64,000 bases of DNA from an uncultured Ruminococcus sp. (GCA_947629455.1 CANRDT010000003.1:1-64000); one strand, 5' to 3'. Positions 28,977-38,587 are shown, counted from the first letter of the stretch. A program made the numbers and translations. The notes: generated from the sequence alone by a model not told the origin.

Positions 28977-29456
28977 CTATTCGATCGTGACTTTCTTCAT
29001 CACCTGCGGAGTAACGGGTCTGTCGCCGAATCCCACCGGCGTCTGCGCGATCTCGTCAACTGCGTCCATACCCTCGACTACCCTGCCGAACGCGGCATAC
29101 TGACCGTCAAGGTGGGGCGCGTCCTTATGCATAATAAAGAACTGCGAACCTGCCGAATCAGGATCGGCAGTGCGCGCCATAGACACTACACCTCTTGTGT
29201 GTTTCAGATCGTTAGGAACGCCGTTTGCAAGAAATTCTCCTTTGATACGCTCTTTCGGACCGCCCATACCCGTTCCGTCGGGACAGCCGCCCTGTATCAT
29301 AAAGCCTTTTATAACTCTGTGGAAGATAAGACCGTCATAAAAGCCTTCCTTTACCAGCTTTTCAAAATTTGCGACTGTGATCGGCGCGGTTTCGGGGTAA
29401 AGCTCGATCTTTATCTTCTTGCCGTTTTCCATTTCAATAACTACCATTGCCGTCAT
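28977..29456 (-). CDS. Peptidyl-prolyl cis-trans isomerase, cyclophilin type
   Basis: FYDGLIFHRVIKGFMIQGGCPDGTGMGGP, MARTADPDSAGSQFFIMHKDAPHLDGQYAAFGRVVEGMD. Confidence 0.95.
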   Translation of the reverse strand: MTAMVVIEMENGKKIKIELYPETAPITVANFEKLVKEGFYDGLIFHRVIKGFMIQGGCPDGTGMGGPKERIKGEFLANGVPNDLKHTRGVVSMARTADPDSAGSQFFIMHKDAPHLDGQYAAFGRVVEGMDAVDEIAQTPVGFGDRPVTPQVMKKVTIE

Positions 29457-29470
29457 TCTCCTGACATCTG

Positions 29471-29980
29471 TTATTTTGATCTCGGCAGCTTGCCCTGTTC
29501 GTTAAATTCCATAAGCTGCTTGAAATACTCCGCCTCGGGAGTAAGCTTTTTCTTGAAAGGACCGTTCTTCTCCTGCGCGTCGCAGTAGATATAATCCTTT
29601 TCGCCGTTATTGTTTATGCAGTAGATCCTGTCCACTACGTCAAATTCCTCATTTTCGTCATATCTGTTCTTGTCAAAGCAACAGAAAATATCCTTAGCCA
29701 TAAGCTCCGCAAGTCTTGTCGTCCTTGCATACTGATCCAGCCCGTTCCATTTTGCAAGATCGTCCTTGAAAAATTCCAGAACGGGTACGCCGTTGACCTC
29801 CATTTTCTTGAATATCCTCGCAAGGCAGCGCGCGGCGTCCTCCTCCGTAAGCTTATCGAGCCTTGCGTTCTTGAATTCAAGAATATACGGCTCGATGGTA
29901 GCATAAAACAGTTTATCGTACTGAAAAGGCTTGCCCTTGTCGGAATATTTGATTATCGGATTTTCCACATTGATTATCAT
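29471..29980 (-). CDS. Hypothetical protein
   Basis: 169 aa, RBS GGAGAG upstream of ATG 29980; no family recognised. Confidence 0.65.
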   Translation of the reverse strand: MIINVENPIIKYSDKGKPFQYDKLFYATIEPYILEFKNARLDKLTEEDAARCLARIFKKMEVNGVPVLEFFKDDLAKWNGLDQYARTTRLAELMAKDIFCCFDKNRYDENEEFDVVDRIYCINNNGEKDYIYCDAQEKNGPFKKKLTPEAEYFKQLMEFNEQGKLPRSK

Positions 29981-30023
29981 TGTATCTCTCCTGATCTGTA
30001 TCTGTATGATTTAAAACAGACGG

Positions 30024-30749
30024 CTATTTTCTGTCGCCGTACTGCTCCATAAATTCCTGAGTCTTTTTCTCAACATAGTCCTCGGGAACGGATTCTATCT
30101 CGTCGTCTTCAACGACCTCTTCACGGGTATCGAGCTGCGTGCGGATATACTCGGCGGCGCCCTCCATATCCTTGTCGGAAACGGATTCGATATTCTTGAA
30201 ATTTTCGTCCTTGGTAACGTCCTTGGGATCGTTGAGCTGCGCAAGACCCTTGCTTACCTCTTCCTGATCCACCTGTTCAATACCGTAATTCTTCGCCTTT
30301 ACCGCCTGAGCGCGTCTTTCGGTCTCATCTACCATTTCGGTGATCTTCTCGTCAACGCCCTCGGAATTTGCCGAGGCTATGTCCTGAACATGAGATTCGA
30401 GATAACGCTTATGCTCTTCCTCGTACTTTTCCTCGAATTTGTCCTGCGCGATATCCACCTCGGACTGCGCCACGGGATCAGTGTCAAAGTCGGAATAAGT
30501 CATCACCGGCTTATTCTTCTGCTCCTCAAGCTCCTTCTCGAGCAGTTCCATCTTCTTGCGGATAGTTTCGGGATCGATAGAATCAACGCTCACTGCCTCC
30601 GGCGCAGGTTCGTCGTATTTCGATTCCTTGATCACCACGGTATCCTTTTTCCGTTCCGACGGCGTATTCCAGATGTCATCGGGATTGACCGCCGGCTTTG
30701 GCGCGGTCTTTACGTCCTCAGTACGTTTTTTATGTCCGAATAATGCCAC
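30024..30749 (-). CDS. Hypothetical acidic coiled-coil protein
   Basis: 241 aa, E/K/D-rich, long helix predicted (PETIRKKMELLEKELEEQKNK); GTG start. Confidence 0.65.
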   Translation of the reverse strand: MALFGHKKRTEDVKTAPKPAVNPDDIWNTPSERKKDTVVIKESKYDEPAPEAVSVDSIDPETIRKKMELLEKELEEQKNKPVMTYSDFDTDPVAQSEVDIAQDKFEEKYEEEHKRYLESHVQDIASANSEGVDEKITEMVDETERRAQAVKAKNYGIEQVDQEEVSKGLAQLNDPKDVTKDENFKNIESVSDKDMEGAAEYIRTQLDTREEVVEDDEIESVPEDYVEKKTQEFMEQYGDRK

Positions 30750-31083
30750 AAAAACTTCCCCCTTGTATTTTTATTTGAAAACATTCAGATAGATATTATT
30801 ATCTTAATTATACAACATTTAATTTCAAATTGCAATAAGCTTTTGGTTTTTTTCTGAGAATTAACGTATAATTTTTATGATATTTTGCCAAATTCACATT
30901 TTATATTTATTTAGTTAATATTGAATTGATATATATATATGAAAAATTTGATATACTTAAAATTGTAAAGATGTGCATAAAGGTCACCGGACATTCGGTG
31001 CCGACATATGCCTGCCGTGAAGTCTGCGCAGTATCCTTGACGGAAAGCGGTCGGCGTAAATATAAAAAACAGGGGGAATCAAC

Positions 31084-32934
31084 TTGCCAGCTCAAACTAT
31101 CGGCGTTACCGCAACAGAATTATTTGCCTGCAATCCGTACAGAGTGCTCGGCGTAGCGGTAAATGCGACTTCTTCTCAGATCAACGAAAATTATCAGCAG
31201 ATCCTCGCAATGGCTGAAAACGGCACGGCGGACAGCTTTACTTCTCCGTTTGATTTCAGCTCGCTGCCTCCCTTTCAGAGAACCACAGATACAGTAAAGA
31301 CCGCATATGCAAAGCTTGCCAGCAACGGATACAGGTGCTTTGCCTATTCGGACAGTCAGTTCACAATGGCGCTCAACATCGACGATGTTATGCTCAACAT
31401 ACGTGACGTCACCTGCTACGACTGCTTTTTAAGATGTTATATGTGGCTGGTAATAAACGACCGCGAAATGGAAGAGGAAGAGCTCTGGATAAATATGGCG
31501 AAGGTCATCGACAAAATGATCGCCGCAGCTCCCGAGCAATACGAAAAATATTTTGACAACCGTTTCCCGGATGGAATGAATAATCCCACCGCGCTGAGGT
31601 CTTTCCATTCCACATTCTGCGAGATCATACTTCTGCCGCTCAAAGAAATGGTAAGAGGTTCTATGAGGTGTCAGACAGCTGCCGAGATACTTACCATAAA
31701 GGGAATAGATGTCAATCAGACATTTGATTACATCGAGATACCGCAGGCAAATGTTCCCAAGCCGGGCGAACCTGCGCCGAAACTCAAGATCGCGCTGAAA
31801 GACGGAGACGAATATTTCGACATTTCCACCGGAAAAATGATGTCATTCGAGTCGGAAAATTCGGCGGATATTGAAAGCAATGTATTTGCACAGGCGGCTG
31901 CGCCCATCACGGCGGCGGCTATCATAAACGAACCGCCCGAGGAAGAGCCCGAGCCTGTTCCTGCCGCTCAGGAAGTACAGCCGCAAGCGGCTGAGGATAC
32001 ATATGTATACGAGCAGCCGCAAGAGGAAGAGACCCCCGAGCCTGCCGTGCAGACTCCCGTTTACGAACAGCCGCAGGAGGAAGTTATCCCCGAACCTGCC
32101 GTTTCGGAGTATACTCAGCCCGAGCCGCAGCCTGTCGAGGTAAAACAGCCTGCGCACACTCCTCCTCCTGCTCCCGTCCGTACCGCGCCAGCTCCCTCTC
32201 CTGCTCCTGCGGCGAACAAGGTCGCTCCGCAGCTGAGGAAAAGGACTTCCTCGGACGATACGGGCGTGACTTCACCGTCCATATCGCTTGAAAGCGCGGC
32301 ACAGTCAAGACCCGTTCAGACCGCTCCGCAGCTGAGAAAAAGACCTTCACAGGAAAGCGACACCGCTGCCGCTCCCACACAGACCGCTCCCAAGCTTATG
32401 AGAAAGAGCTCGGGACTTATGGGCAACGAAGGTGTGGAAAACGCCGATGCCGCATCTGAGGTACATCTCACCGACGAGGCTGAAAACGAGGAGAATCTGT
32501 ACACCGATGCGCTTATCCAGATGCTCCGCGCCAACCGCAGCCGCAATCAGCTTATGAAAGACGTTGACACAAGGCACGCTTTCAACAACGGCGACGTTCT
32601 GGAATCCCCGTCGGCTACCCCAGAGCTTACTATGGAAGGCATAAATATGAAGAAGTATGACTCTTCGCTGCTCGCCTCTCCGTATGAGACCGAATACGGC
32701 ACCGCTCCGCTCACCCGTGAGGAAAAATACAAGAACATAAAGATCGACGATATGCTCAATCCGACTCTCGGCAACAACAAAGGTCAGCGCGCTTTCCAGC
32801 CGGACGCTATCGAGGAATTCAAAAAGCATAAAGCCGCCAAGAAGTCAGCCGTCTGGTCAATTCTAAAGATCGGTCTGATAATCGCGGTGCTGTTCCTCAT
32901 CTTTATCGCGCTGAATCTTCTCGATATTTTCTAA
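31084..32934 (+). CDS. J-domain-like N-terminus, Pro/Glu-rich linker, C-terminal TM protein
   Basis: NPYRVLGVAVNATSSQINENYQQILAMAENG resembles the start of J-domains but no HPD is visible; PAPVRTAPAPSPAPAANKVAPQLRKR repeats; C-terminal AVWSILKIGLIIAVLFLIFIALNLLDIF; TTG start. Confidence 0.7.
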   Translation: MPAQTIGVTATELFACNPYRVLGVAVNATSSQINENYQQILAMAENGTADSFTSPFDFSSLPPFQRTTDTVKTAYAKLASNGYRCFAYSDSQFTMALNIDDVMLNIRDVTCYDCFLRCYMWLVINDREMEEEELWINMAKVIDKMIAAAPEQYEKYFDNRFPDGMNNPTALRSFHSTFCEIILLPLKEMVRGSMRCQTAAEILTIKGIDVNQTFDYIEIPQANVPKPGEPAPKLKIALKDGDEYFDISTGKMMSFESENSADIESNVFAQAAAPITAAAIINEPPEEEPEPVPAAQEVQPQAAEDTYVYEQPQEEETPEPAVQTPVYEQPQEEVIPEPAVSEYTQPEPQPVEVKQPAHTPPPAPVRTAPAPSPAPAANKVAPQLRKRTSSDDTGVTSPSISLESAAQSRPVQTAPQLRKRPSQESDTAAAPTQTAPKLMRKSSGLMGNEGVENADAASEVHLTDEAENEENLYTDALIQMLRANRSRNQLMKDVDTRHAFNNGDVLESPSATPELTMEGINMKKYDSSLLASPYETEYGTAPLTREEKYKNIKIDDMLNPTLGNNKGQRAFQPDAIEEFKKHKAAKKSAVWSILKIGLIIAVLFLIFIALNLLDIF

Positions 32935-32970
32935 AAAACCGAATACTATTTGAACGAAGGTGTTTCTTCA

Positions 32971-33897
32971 ATGCTGATAAAGGATATACAAAATGAGATA
33001 CTCAGACTGAAAAAGGAAAAGGATATATGTATCCTCGCTCACAGCTATCAGGCGCGCGAGATCGTCGAGATCGCCGACTGCGTGGGAGATTCGTACAAGC
33101 TCAGCGTTGACGCGTCAAAGACAGACAATGAGAATATCCTGTTCTGCGGAGTGCATTTTATGGCAGAAACGGCGAAAATGCTTTCCCCCGACAAGCACGT
33201 CTATCTTGCAAATCCCGGCGTGGGCTGTCCCATGGCGGAGCAGATGGAGCCTGAGATTATCGAGGCGGTAAAACGCTCCGACCCCGACAGAAAGGTAGTA
33301 GCTTACATCAACACCACCGCCAAACTGAAAGCGGTCTGCGACGTCTGCGTGACTTCCTCCTCCGCCGTGAAGATAGTTTCCGCAATGAAAGAAAACAAGC
33401 TTTTGTTTATCCCCGACTGCAATCTGGGCGCGTTTGTACAGAAAGCCGTCCCCGATAAGGATATAAAGCTGCTGCAGGGCGGCTGTCCCGTTCACGCGGC
33501 AGTCGATCCCGATGAGGTAAGAGCCGCCAAAGCCGCTCACCCGAACGCGCTTGTGCTCGTCCACCCCGAATGCCGCCCCTCCGTTACCGAACAGGCTGAT
33601 TATGTAGGTTCGACCTCCGGCATTATGGATTTTGCAAAAAAATCAGACGCAAAAGAGTTCATAATCGGCACGGAGATGAGCATTGCGGAGCATTTGCAGT
33701 ATGAATGTCCCGACAAGAAATTCTACATTCTCTCGAAAAAGATACTCTGTCCGAATATGAAGATGACTACTCTTATGGACGTTTACAATTCCTGCGTGGG
33801 TATCGGCAGCGGCGGAGCGTATGAAATAATTATGTCCCCCGAAGAGATAGCCTCGGCGAGGGTATGTATCGACGAAATGCTGCGTCTTGGCGGCTGA
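32971..33897 (+). CDS. nadA: Quinolinate synthase
   Basis: IQNEILRLKKEKDICILAHSYQAREIVEIADCVGDSYKLS, GGCPVHAAVDPDEV, VLVHPECRPSV, CPNMKMTTL; ATG 32971 preferred over TTG 32950. Confidence 0.94.
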   Translation: MLIKDIQNEILRLKKEKDICILAHSYQAREIVEIADCVGDSYKLSVDASKTDNENILFCGVHFMAETAKMLSPDKHVYLANPGVGCPMAEQMEPEIIEAVKRSDPDRKVVAYINTTAKLKAVCDVCVTSSSAVKIVSAMKENKLLFIPDCNLGAFVQKAVPDKDIKLLQGGCPVHAAVDPDEVRAAKAAHPNALVLVHPECRPSVTEQADYVGSTSGIMDFAKKSDAKEFIIGTEMSIAEHLQYECPDKKFYILSKKILCPNMKMTTLMDVYNSCVGIGSGGAYEIIMSPEEIASARVCIDEMLRLGG

Positions 33898-33924
33898 CGG
33901 ATATATCCGAAAACAATAAAAATA

Positions 33925-33966
33925 AAGAGTATTGTTCCCTTATCTTTGGGGCAATACTCTTTTTTA
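33925..33966 (+). terminator. Rho-independent terminator after nadA
   Basis: AAGAGTATTG ... CAATACTCTT-TTTT. Confidence 0.88.
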
Positions 33967-34002
33967 CATATATTACATATATACCGTCTGCGCGGCAATC
34001 TT

Positions 34003-34506
34003 TTATATATCGTAAAACAGGATCGGGGTATCGGTATTTTCAACATTGCCGTATCTGACATCGAAACTCTTGAGCTTTTCAAAATTGGAGATTATCATCA
34101 TAAGCGTAATATCCCTGCCGTCTTTGATCGCGGCTGAAATATCCGTCTGGCAGATAAGCTGACCCGGTGCGATCTCATCGCCTACGTTTACTTTCAGTAC
34201 CGTTTCTTTAAGATCGCGTGCGTTGTTCATGACCGTACCCAGATGTATCACTGCGATTATCCCGTCGTGGGAAACTACGGTTATCGCCCTGCCGTTGTTT
34301 GCGATCTTGCGCACTGTACCCTTCAGCGGACTGTAAACGTTATTTTCCGACGGTACGACCGCGTAGCCGTTTCCGACTATCAGAGAGGATATTATCTGAT
34401 CTTTTATGCTTTCAAGAGAAATGACCTCTCCGGGGGCAAGCGGATACATTTTTCCTACTGCCGCAGAAACATTTTCAGACGCTCTTCTGAACAAAGTCAT
34501 TTTCAC
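34003..34506 (-). CDS. PTS EIIA-Glc-like single-domain protein
   Basis: YAVVPSENNVYSPLKGTVRKIANNGRAITVVSHDGIIAVIHLGTVM ... KVNVGDEIAPGQLICQTD aligns by eye with EIIA(Glc). Confidence 0.85.
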   Translation of the reverse strand: MKMTLFRRASENVSAAVGKMYPLAPGEVISLESIKDQIISSLIVGNGYAVVPSENNVYSPLKGTVRKIANNGRAITVVSHDGIIAVIHLGTVMNNARDLKETVLKVNVGDEIAPGQLICQTDISAAIKDGRDITLMMIISNFEKLKSFDVRYGNVENTDTPILFYDI

Positions 34507-34840
34507 TCACCTCTTGATCGCAATTCAGATATTCTTACCAAACTCATAGCAAAATCCGCTAAAGATCTCACAAAAAGTTGAATATATGATTTTCGGGAGA
34601 TCATTCTGCGGAAGTTTACATCTGCTTTGTATATATATAATTTTAACAAACTATTATGTTTTTTGCAATAGTTTTTTATAGAATTTACATTTCTTGAAGT
34701 ATTTTTGGAACACGTTACAAATTACTGTAAGAATTTAGTTGATTTTTGTGCAACTTCACAATTGCGAAATATTGTGTATACGTTTACATAACAAATGCCG
34801 CCCAATGCGGCAAAGGCATTTTAATTCCTCGGGCTTAAAC

Positions 34841-35023
34841 CACGGAAATCAATTTTGATTTCCGTAGAAGTCAGAACGCTGCGCTTTTAAGAGGTAAGAG
34901 GTAAGACAAGGAGCGCCTGCGGCGCATATTTTAAAATATTATTCCGCTTTGCAGACTTTTTCTTGCTTCTTGTTTCTAAAAATCTTGTTTTTTAAGATAG
35001 ATTTTGTTAAAATTGATTTCCAT
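34841..35023. repeat. MITE-like element, type-1 copy C
   Basis: CACGGAAATCAATTTTGATTTCCG ... AAAATTGATTTCCAT; flanks GGGCTTAAAC (34831-34840) and CGGCTTAAAC (35024-35033), 9/10 match. Confidence 0.85.
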
Positions 35024-35110
35024 CGGCTTAAACTTTTACGCCTTGAAATGCCTGCGCTTTTATGTTATAATACAGTATATTAAATGACAGAATTTTGCGA
35101 GGTTTGAAAA

Positions 35111-37048
35111 ATGCTCCTGAGTATAGAACATATTTATAAATATTTTAACGGCGAGCCGCTGCTAAAGGATATTTCCTTTACACTTGACGACAAAGAGACC
35201 GTGGGACTTATCGGCTCAAACGGCTGCGGAAAATCCACGCTGCTCAACATTATCACGGGTTCGGAAAGCTTTGACAGGGCAGCGGACGGCATAGGTTCGG
35301 TAACTCTCTCCCCCACTGCCGCTGTAGGCTTTCTCAGACAGAACAGCGGTCTTGATTCCTCACTTTCAATAAAGGAGGAAATGCTCAGGGCGTTCGGCGA
35401 TCTGACGGAAGTCCGCAGGAGAATGACGGAACTGGAATCGGTCATGGTAAAGGAGAGCGGCGCAGGACTGAATGACGTCAACATCGAGTATTCCCAGCTT
35501 GCGGCTTATTTTGAGTCGCGCGACGGCTACCGCATGGACGTGAAGATCAGGCAGGTGCTTAACGGAATGGGTTTTGCCGAAAAGTCGGACGGGCAGATAG
35601 TTTCCACCCTTTCCGGCGGCGAAAAGACACGTCTTGCACTGGCAAAGCTGCTGCTTGAAGACCCCGATCTTCTCATACTTGACGAGCCTACCAATCATCT
35701 CGATCTCAGGACGCTTATGTGGCTGGAGGACTACCTCAAAGAATACCGCGGCTGCATACTCATAGTTTCGCACGACAGATATTTTCTCAATAAAATATGC
35801 AGCCGTATCTGCGAAATAGAAAACGGCAGGCTGACTTCCTATAAGGGCGGATATTCGGCATATCTCGTACAAAAGAAAATGGACCGCGACCGCCTGATGA
35901 AAGAATATGAATCCCAACAGAAGGAGATAGCAAAGCTGGAGGAATATGTTATCCGCAACAAGACGAGAGCCTCCACCGCTAAAATGGCAAAGTCGCGGCA
36001 GCATATGCTGGACAGGATAGAGCGTATCGAAAAGCCTGTCTTTTATGAAAAACCGCCCTCTATAAGGCTTGAATACGACATTGAGCCTACGAAAGACATA
36101 CTTAAAGTAACCGACTGCCCTGTTTGCGTCGGCGAAGGAGCGGAGCGCAAAGTCCTTGTCAGAGCTCTCGACCTGCATATCCGACGCGGCGAACACGTCG
36201 GGATAATAGGCGACAACGGCGTGGGCAAATCGACCATACTCAAACTGATACAAGGTCTTGTCCCGCGATACGGAGGAGAGATACTCTGGGGCAGGAACGT
36301 AAAAATATCCTATTTCGATCAGGAGCATAACGATCTCGACCCATACGCCACGGTAATGGAAACGGTGGACAAGCGGTTTCCCCTGCTTACTCCGCAGGAG
36401 GTACGCAATATGCTCGGCGCGGTCAGGCTGACGGGCGAAAACGTGTTCAAGCCAGTATCCGTGATAAGCGGCGGCGAAAAAGCCAAGCTCTGTTTTGCTC
36501 TTATGGCTTTTGAACGCGGCAACGTACTCATTCTCGACGAACCGACAAACCATATTGATCTCAATACCAAAGAGGTTTTGGAGGACGCTCTCGCGGAATT
36601 TAAAGGCACGGTCATAATAGTTTCCCACGACAGATACCTGCTTGACAAGACGGTAAACAGGATCGTTGAGATAAGCGCGGAGGGTGCGAGAGTATTCGAG
36701 GGAAATTTCGAGCTCTATGAAAAAACTATCCGTCAGGAACGGCTTGAATCGGAGCAGGCAGAACAGCTTGAAAAGCAGGAACGCCTTAAAGAGGAATATA
36801 TCCGCAGCAAGCAGGCAAAATACCGCTCCAAAGAACAGCGTGCCGCCGATGCGAAACGCCGCGCAAGGATAAAGGAGCTTGAAAGCGAGATAGAATCGCT
36901 GGAGGAGCGTATCGCCGAGCTTTCGGCGGAAATATCACAGCCTGAAACGGCGGCGGACTTCGCTCTGATGAGTGAAAAATGCAGCGAGCTTGAAAACTGC
37001 CGCAAAACTCTCGATGAAAAAATGGAAGAGTGGGCGCAGTTGGAATAG
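35111..37048 (+). CDS. ABC-F family ATP-binding protein
   Basis: Two ABC domains (GSNGCGKST / GDNGVGKST; LSGGEKTRLALAKLLLEDPDLLILDEPTNHLDL; ISGGEKAKLCFALMAFERGNVLILDEPTNHIDL) with charged linker and C-terminal coiled coil. Confidence 0.94.
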   Translation: MLLSIEHIYKYFNGEPLLKDISFTLDDKETVGLIGSNGCGKSTLLNIITGSESFDRAADGIGSVTLSPTAAVGFLRQNSGLDSSLSIKEEMLRAFGDLTEVRRRMTELESVMVKESGAGLNDVNIEYSQLAAYFESRDGYRMDVKIRQVLNGMGFAEKSDGQIVSTLSGGEKTRLALAKLLLEDPDLLILDEPTNHLDLRTLMWLEDYLKEYRGCILIVSHDRYFLNKICSRICEIENGRLTSYKGGYSAYLVQKKMDRDRLMKEYESQQKEIAKLEEYVIRNKTRASTAKMAKSRQHMLDRIERIEKPVFYEKPPSIRLEYDIEPTKDILKVTDCPVCVGEGAERKVLVRALDLHIRRGEHVGIIGDNGVGKSTILKLIQGLVPRYGGEILWGRNVKISYFDQEHNDLDPYATVMETVDKRFPLLTPQEVRNMLGAVRLTGENVFKPVSVISGGEKAKLCFALMAFERGNVLILDEPTNHIDLNTKEVLEDALAEFKGTVIIVSHDRYLLDKTVNRIVEISAEGARVFEGNFELYEKTIRQERLESEQAEQLEKQERLKEEYIRSKQAKYRSKEQRAADAKRRARIKELESEIESLEERIAELSAEISQPETAADFALMSEKCSELENCRKTLDEKMEEWAQLE

Positions 37049-37070
37049 TCAACACCGCTCGGCTTTCACA

Positions 37071-37290
37071 CAAGGAATTCAATTTTAAAATTTTGTGTAA
37101 GCATTTTTTATGCAGGCGGTTATATTTCATTGAATAAAGGAATCTTTTTTGCTGTTTTCCTCGCCAACGGCGAGGAAAACAGCTTTTAGTGTATATTTTC
37201 CGCCTGCGGCGGAAAATATACCCCGAAACAGACTATTTTCCCCAATGGGGGGGAAAACAGTATCCGTAAAGTTGAAAATTGATTTTCGTG
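37071..37290. repeat. MITE-like element, type-2 copy E
   Basis: Left end CAAGGAATTCAATTTTAAAATTTTGTGTAAGCATTTTTT, right end GAAAATTGATTTTCGTG; internal palindromes GCTGTTTTCCTCGCC-AAC-GGCGAGGAAAACAGC and GTATATTTTCCGCC-TGC-GGCGGAAAATATAC; degraded direct repeat at the ends. Confidence 0.75.
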
Positions 37291-37366
37291 GTCTTCACAC
37301 AATTGACTTTCGCTCAGTATAATATAATGACAGCGCGCAAAAATACGCCGTATTGGGGGTGAGATT

Positions 37367-37900
37367 CTGGATATACAGCAGATCTCGGAAAACTGCGCGA
37401 GGATAGTCCTCGATCCGTATGATTGTGAAAAGCTGGAATTATCCTTTGAGAGCTTTGAAAACGGCGATGAAAATACCGCGGAATTTCTTTCATATATGCT
37501 TACTCTGCTGCGCAGCTCCACGGCGTTCGATCTTCAAAAGGGAGCGGAGGTCTCGGCGGACGTATACGAGCAGAACGACGGCGGACTGGTAATATATCTT
37601 TCCTTTATCAGCGTTTCGGAAAAGCCGCTGACAGCCGTGACTATCAGGCACAAGGATCCGACAGATTTTTTCACTTCCGTCCCTGCGCTGACAAATTCAT
37701 CTGCAAATGATATTTCCTCCGCCGCACTGTACGAATATGAAGATCTCTACGCGCTGATAGTGTGGTTCAATATTTCTAAAAGCACGCTCAGCAAGCGCCT
37801 TTCATATATCCCCGGACTGACATTCAGCCGCATAAAGGCTGAAAAAATAAGAGAGTACGGAAAACTCATTTCCGACTCTCCTTTAGAACTTTTTATATGA
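37367..37900 (+). CDS. Hypothetical protein with probable non-canonical start (CTG 37367 or ATT 37364)
   Basis: Open frame extends upstream of ORF-track ATG 37496 to a stop at 37328; strong RBS GGGGGTGAG immediately before ATT CTG; predicted N-terminus (M)DIQQISENCARIVLDPYDCEKLELSFESFENG. Confidence 0.6.
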   Translation: MDIQQISENCARIVLDPYDCEKLELSFESFENGDENTAEFLSYMLTLLRSSTAFDLQKGAEVSADVYEQNDGGLVIYLSFISVSEKPLTAVTIRHKDPTDFFTSVPALTNSSANDISSAALYEYEDLYALIVWFNISKSTLSKRLSYIPGLTFSRIKAEKIREYGKLISDSPLELFI

Positions 37901-37911
37901 TACGTCCGACA

Positions 37912-38556
37912 TCATCTGAGGGAATCCACCGCGCTTTTCATATCCTCCGCGCCGAACAGATAAGAACCCGATACCAGTACATTACAGCCGTTTTCTCTGA
38001 CAAGAGAGGCGGTTTTTTCGTTTATGCCGCCGTCCGTTTCAATAAGCATATCAAGACCGCGCCTGTCACATTCCTCCCGAATAATGCGTATCTTGCGTAG
38101 CATACCATCCATAAACGACTGACCGCCGAATCCCGGTTCTACCGTCATAACGAGTATCATATCAACAATGTCGAGATATTCAAAGACTTCTCGCGCGTCG
38201 GTAGAGGGCTTTATCGAAATGCCTGCTTTGGCTCCGCAGTCATGGATAGCCGAGATCACCTGTGCAGGAGAATCGGCAGCCTCGAGGTGAAATGTTATAT
38301 ACGATGCACCGAGCTTGGCGTAACGGCTGACATATCTTATCGGATCGCAGATCATCAGGTGAACGTCGAGCGGCAGACTCGTCAGCTGCGAAACGCTTTT
38401 CAGCACCGGCTCGCCGAATGAAATACTCGGCACGAACATTCCGTCCATAACGTCAAAATGTATCCAGTCCGCTGCGGCGTTTTCGGCGCGGCGCACTTCC
38501 CGTCCAAGCTCGGCAAAGTCCGCCGAAAGCAGCGATGCGGAAACGATAGTTTTCAT
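37912..38556 (-). CDS. rpe: Ribulose-phosphate 3-epimerase
   Basis: VSASLLSADFAELGREV, WIHFDVMDGMFVPSISFG, LVMTVEPGFGGQSF, DGGI. Confidence 0.95.
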   Translation of the reverse strand: MKTIVSASLLSADFAELGREVRRAENAAADWIHFDVMDGMFVPSISFGEPVLKSVSQLTSLPLDVHLMICDPIRYVSRYAKLGASYITFHLEAADSPAQVISAIHDCGAKAGISIKPSTDAREVFEYLDIVDMILVMTVEPGFGGQSFMDGMLRKIRIIREECDRRGLDMLIETDGGINEKTASLVRENGCNVLVSGSYLFGAEDMKSAVDSLR

Positions 38557-38587
38557 AGGATCAGCTCCTTAAATATGCTCTTAAAGA

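Noticed and set aside
35366-36628. 420-aa minus-strand ORF
   Set aside because: Antisense shadow of the ABC-F gene, which has clear Walker motifs.
37186-37521. 111-aa minus-strand ORF ending LFSPPLGKIVCFGVYFPPQAENIH
   Set aside because: Covers MITE copy E and the antisense of the 37367-37900 gene; no RBS or coding character.
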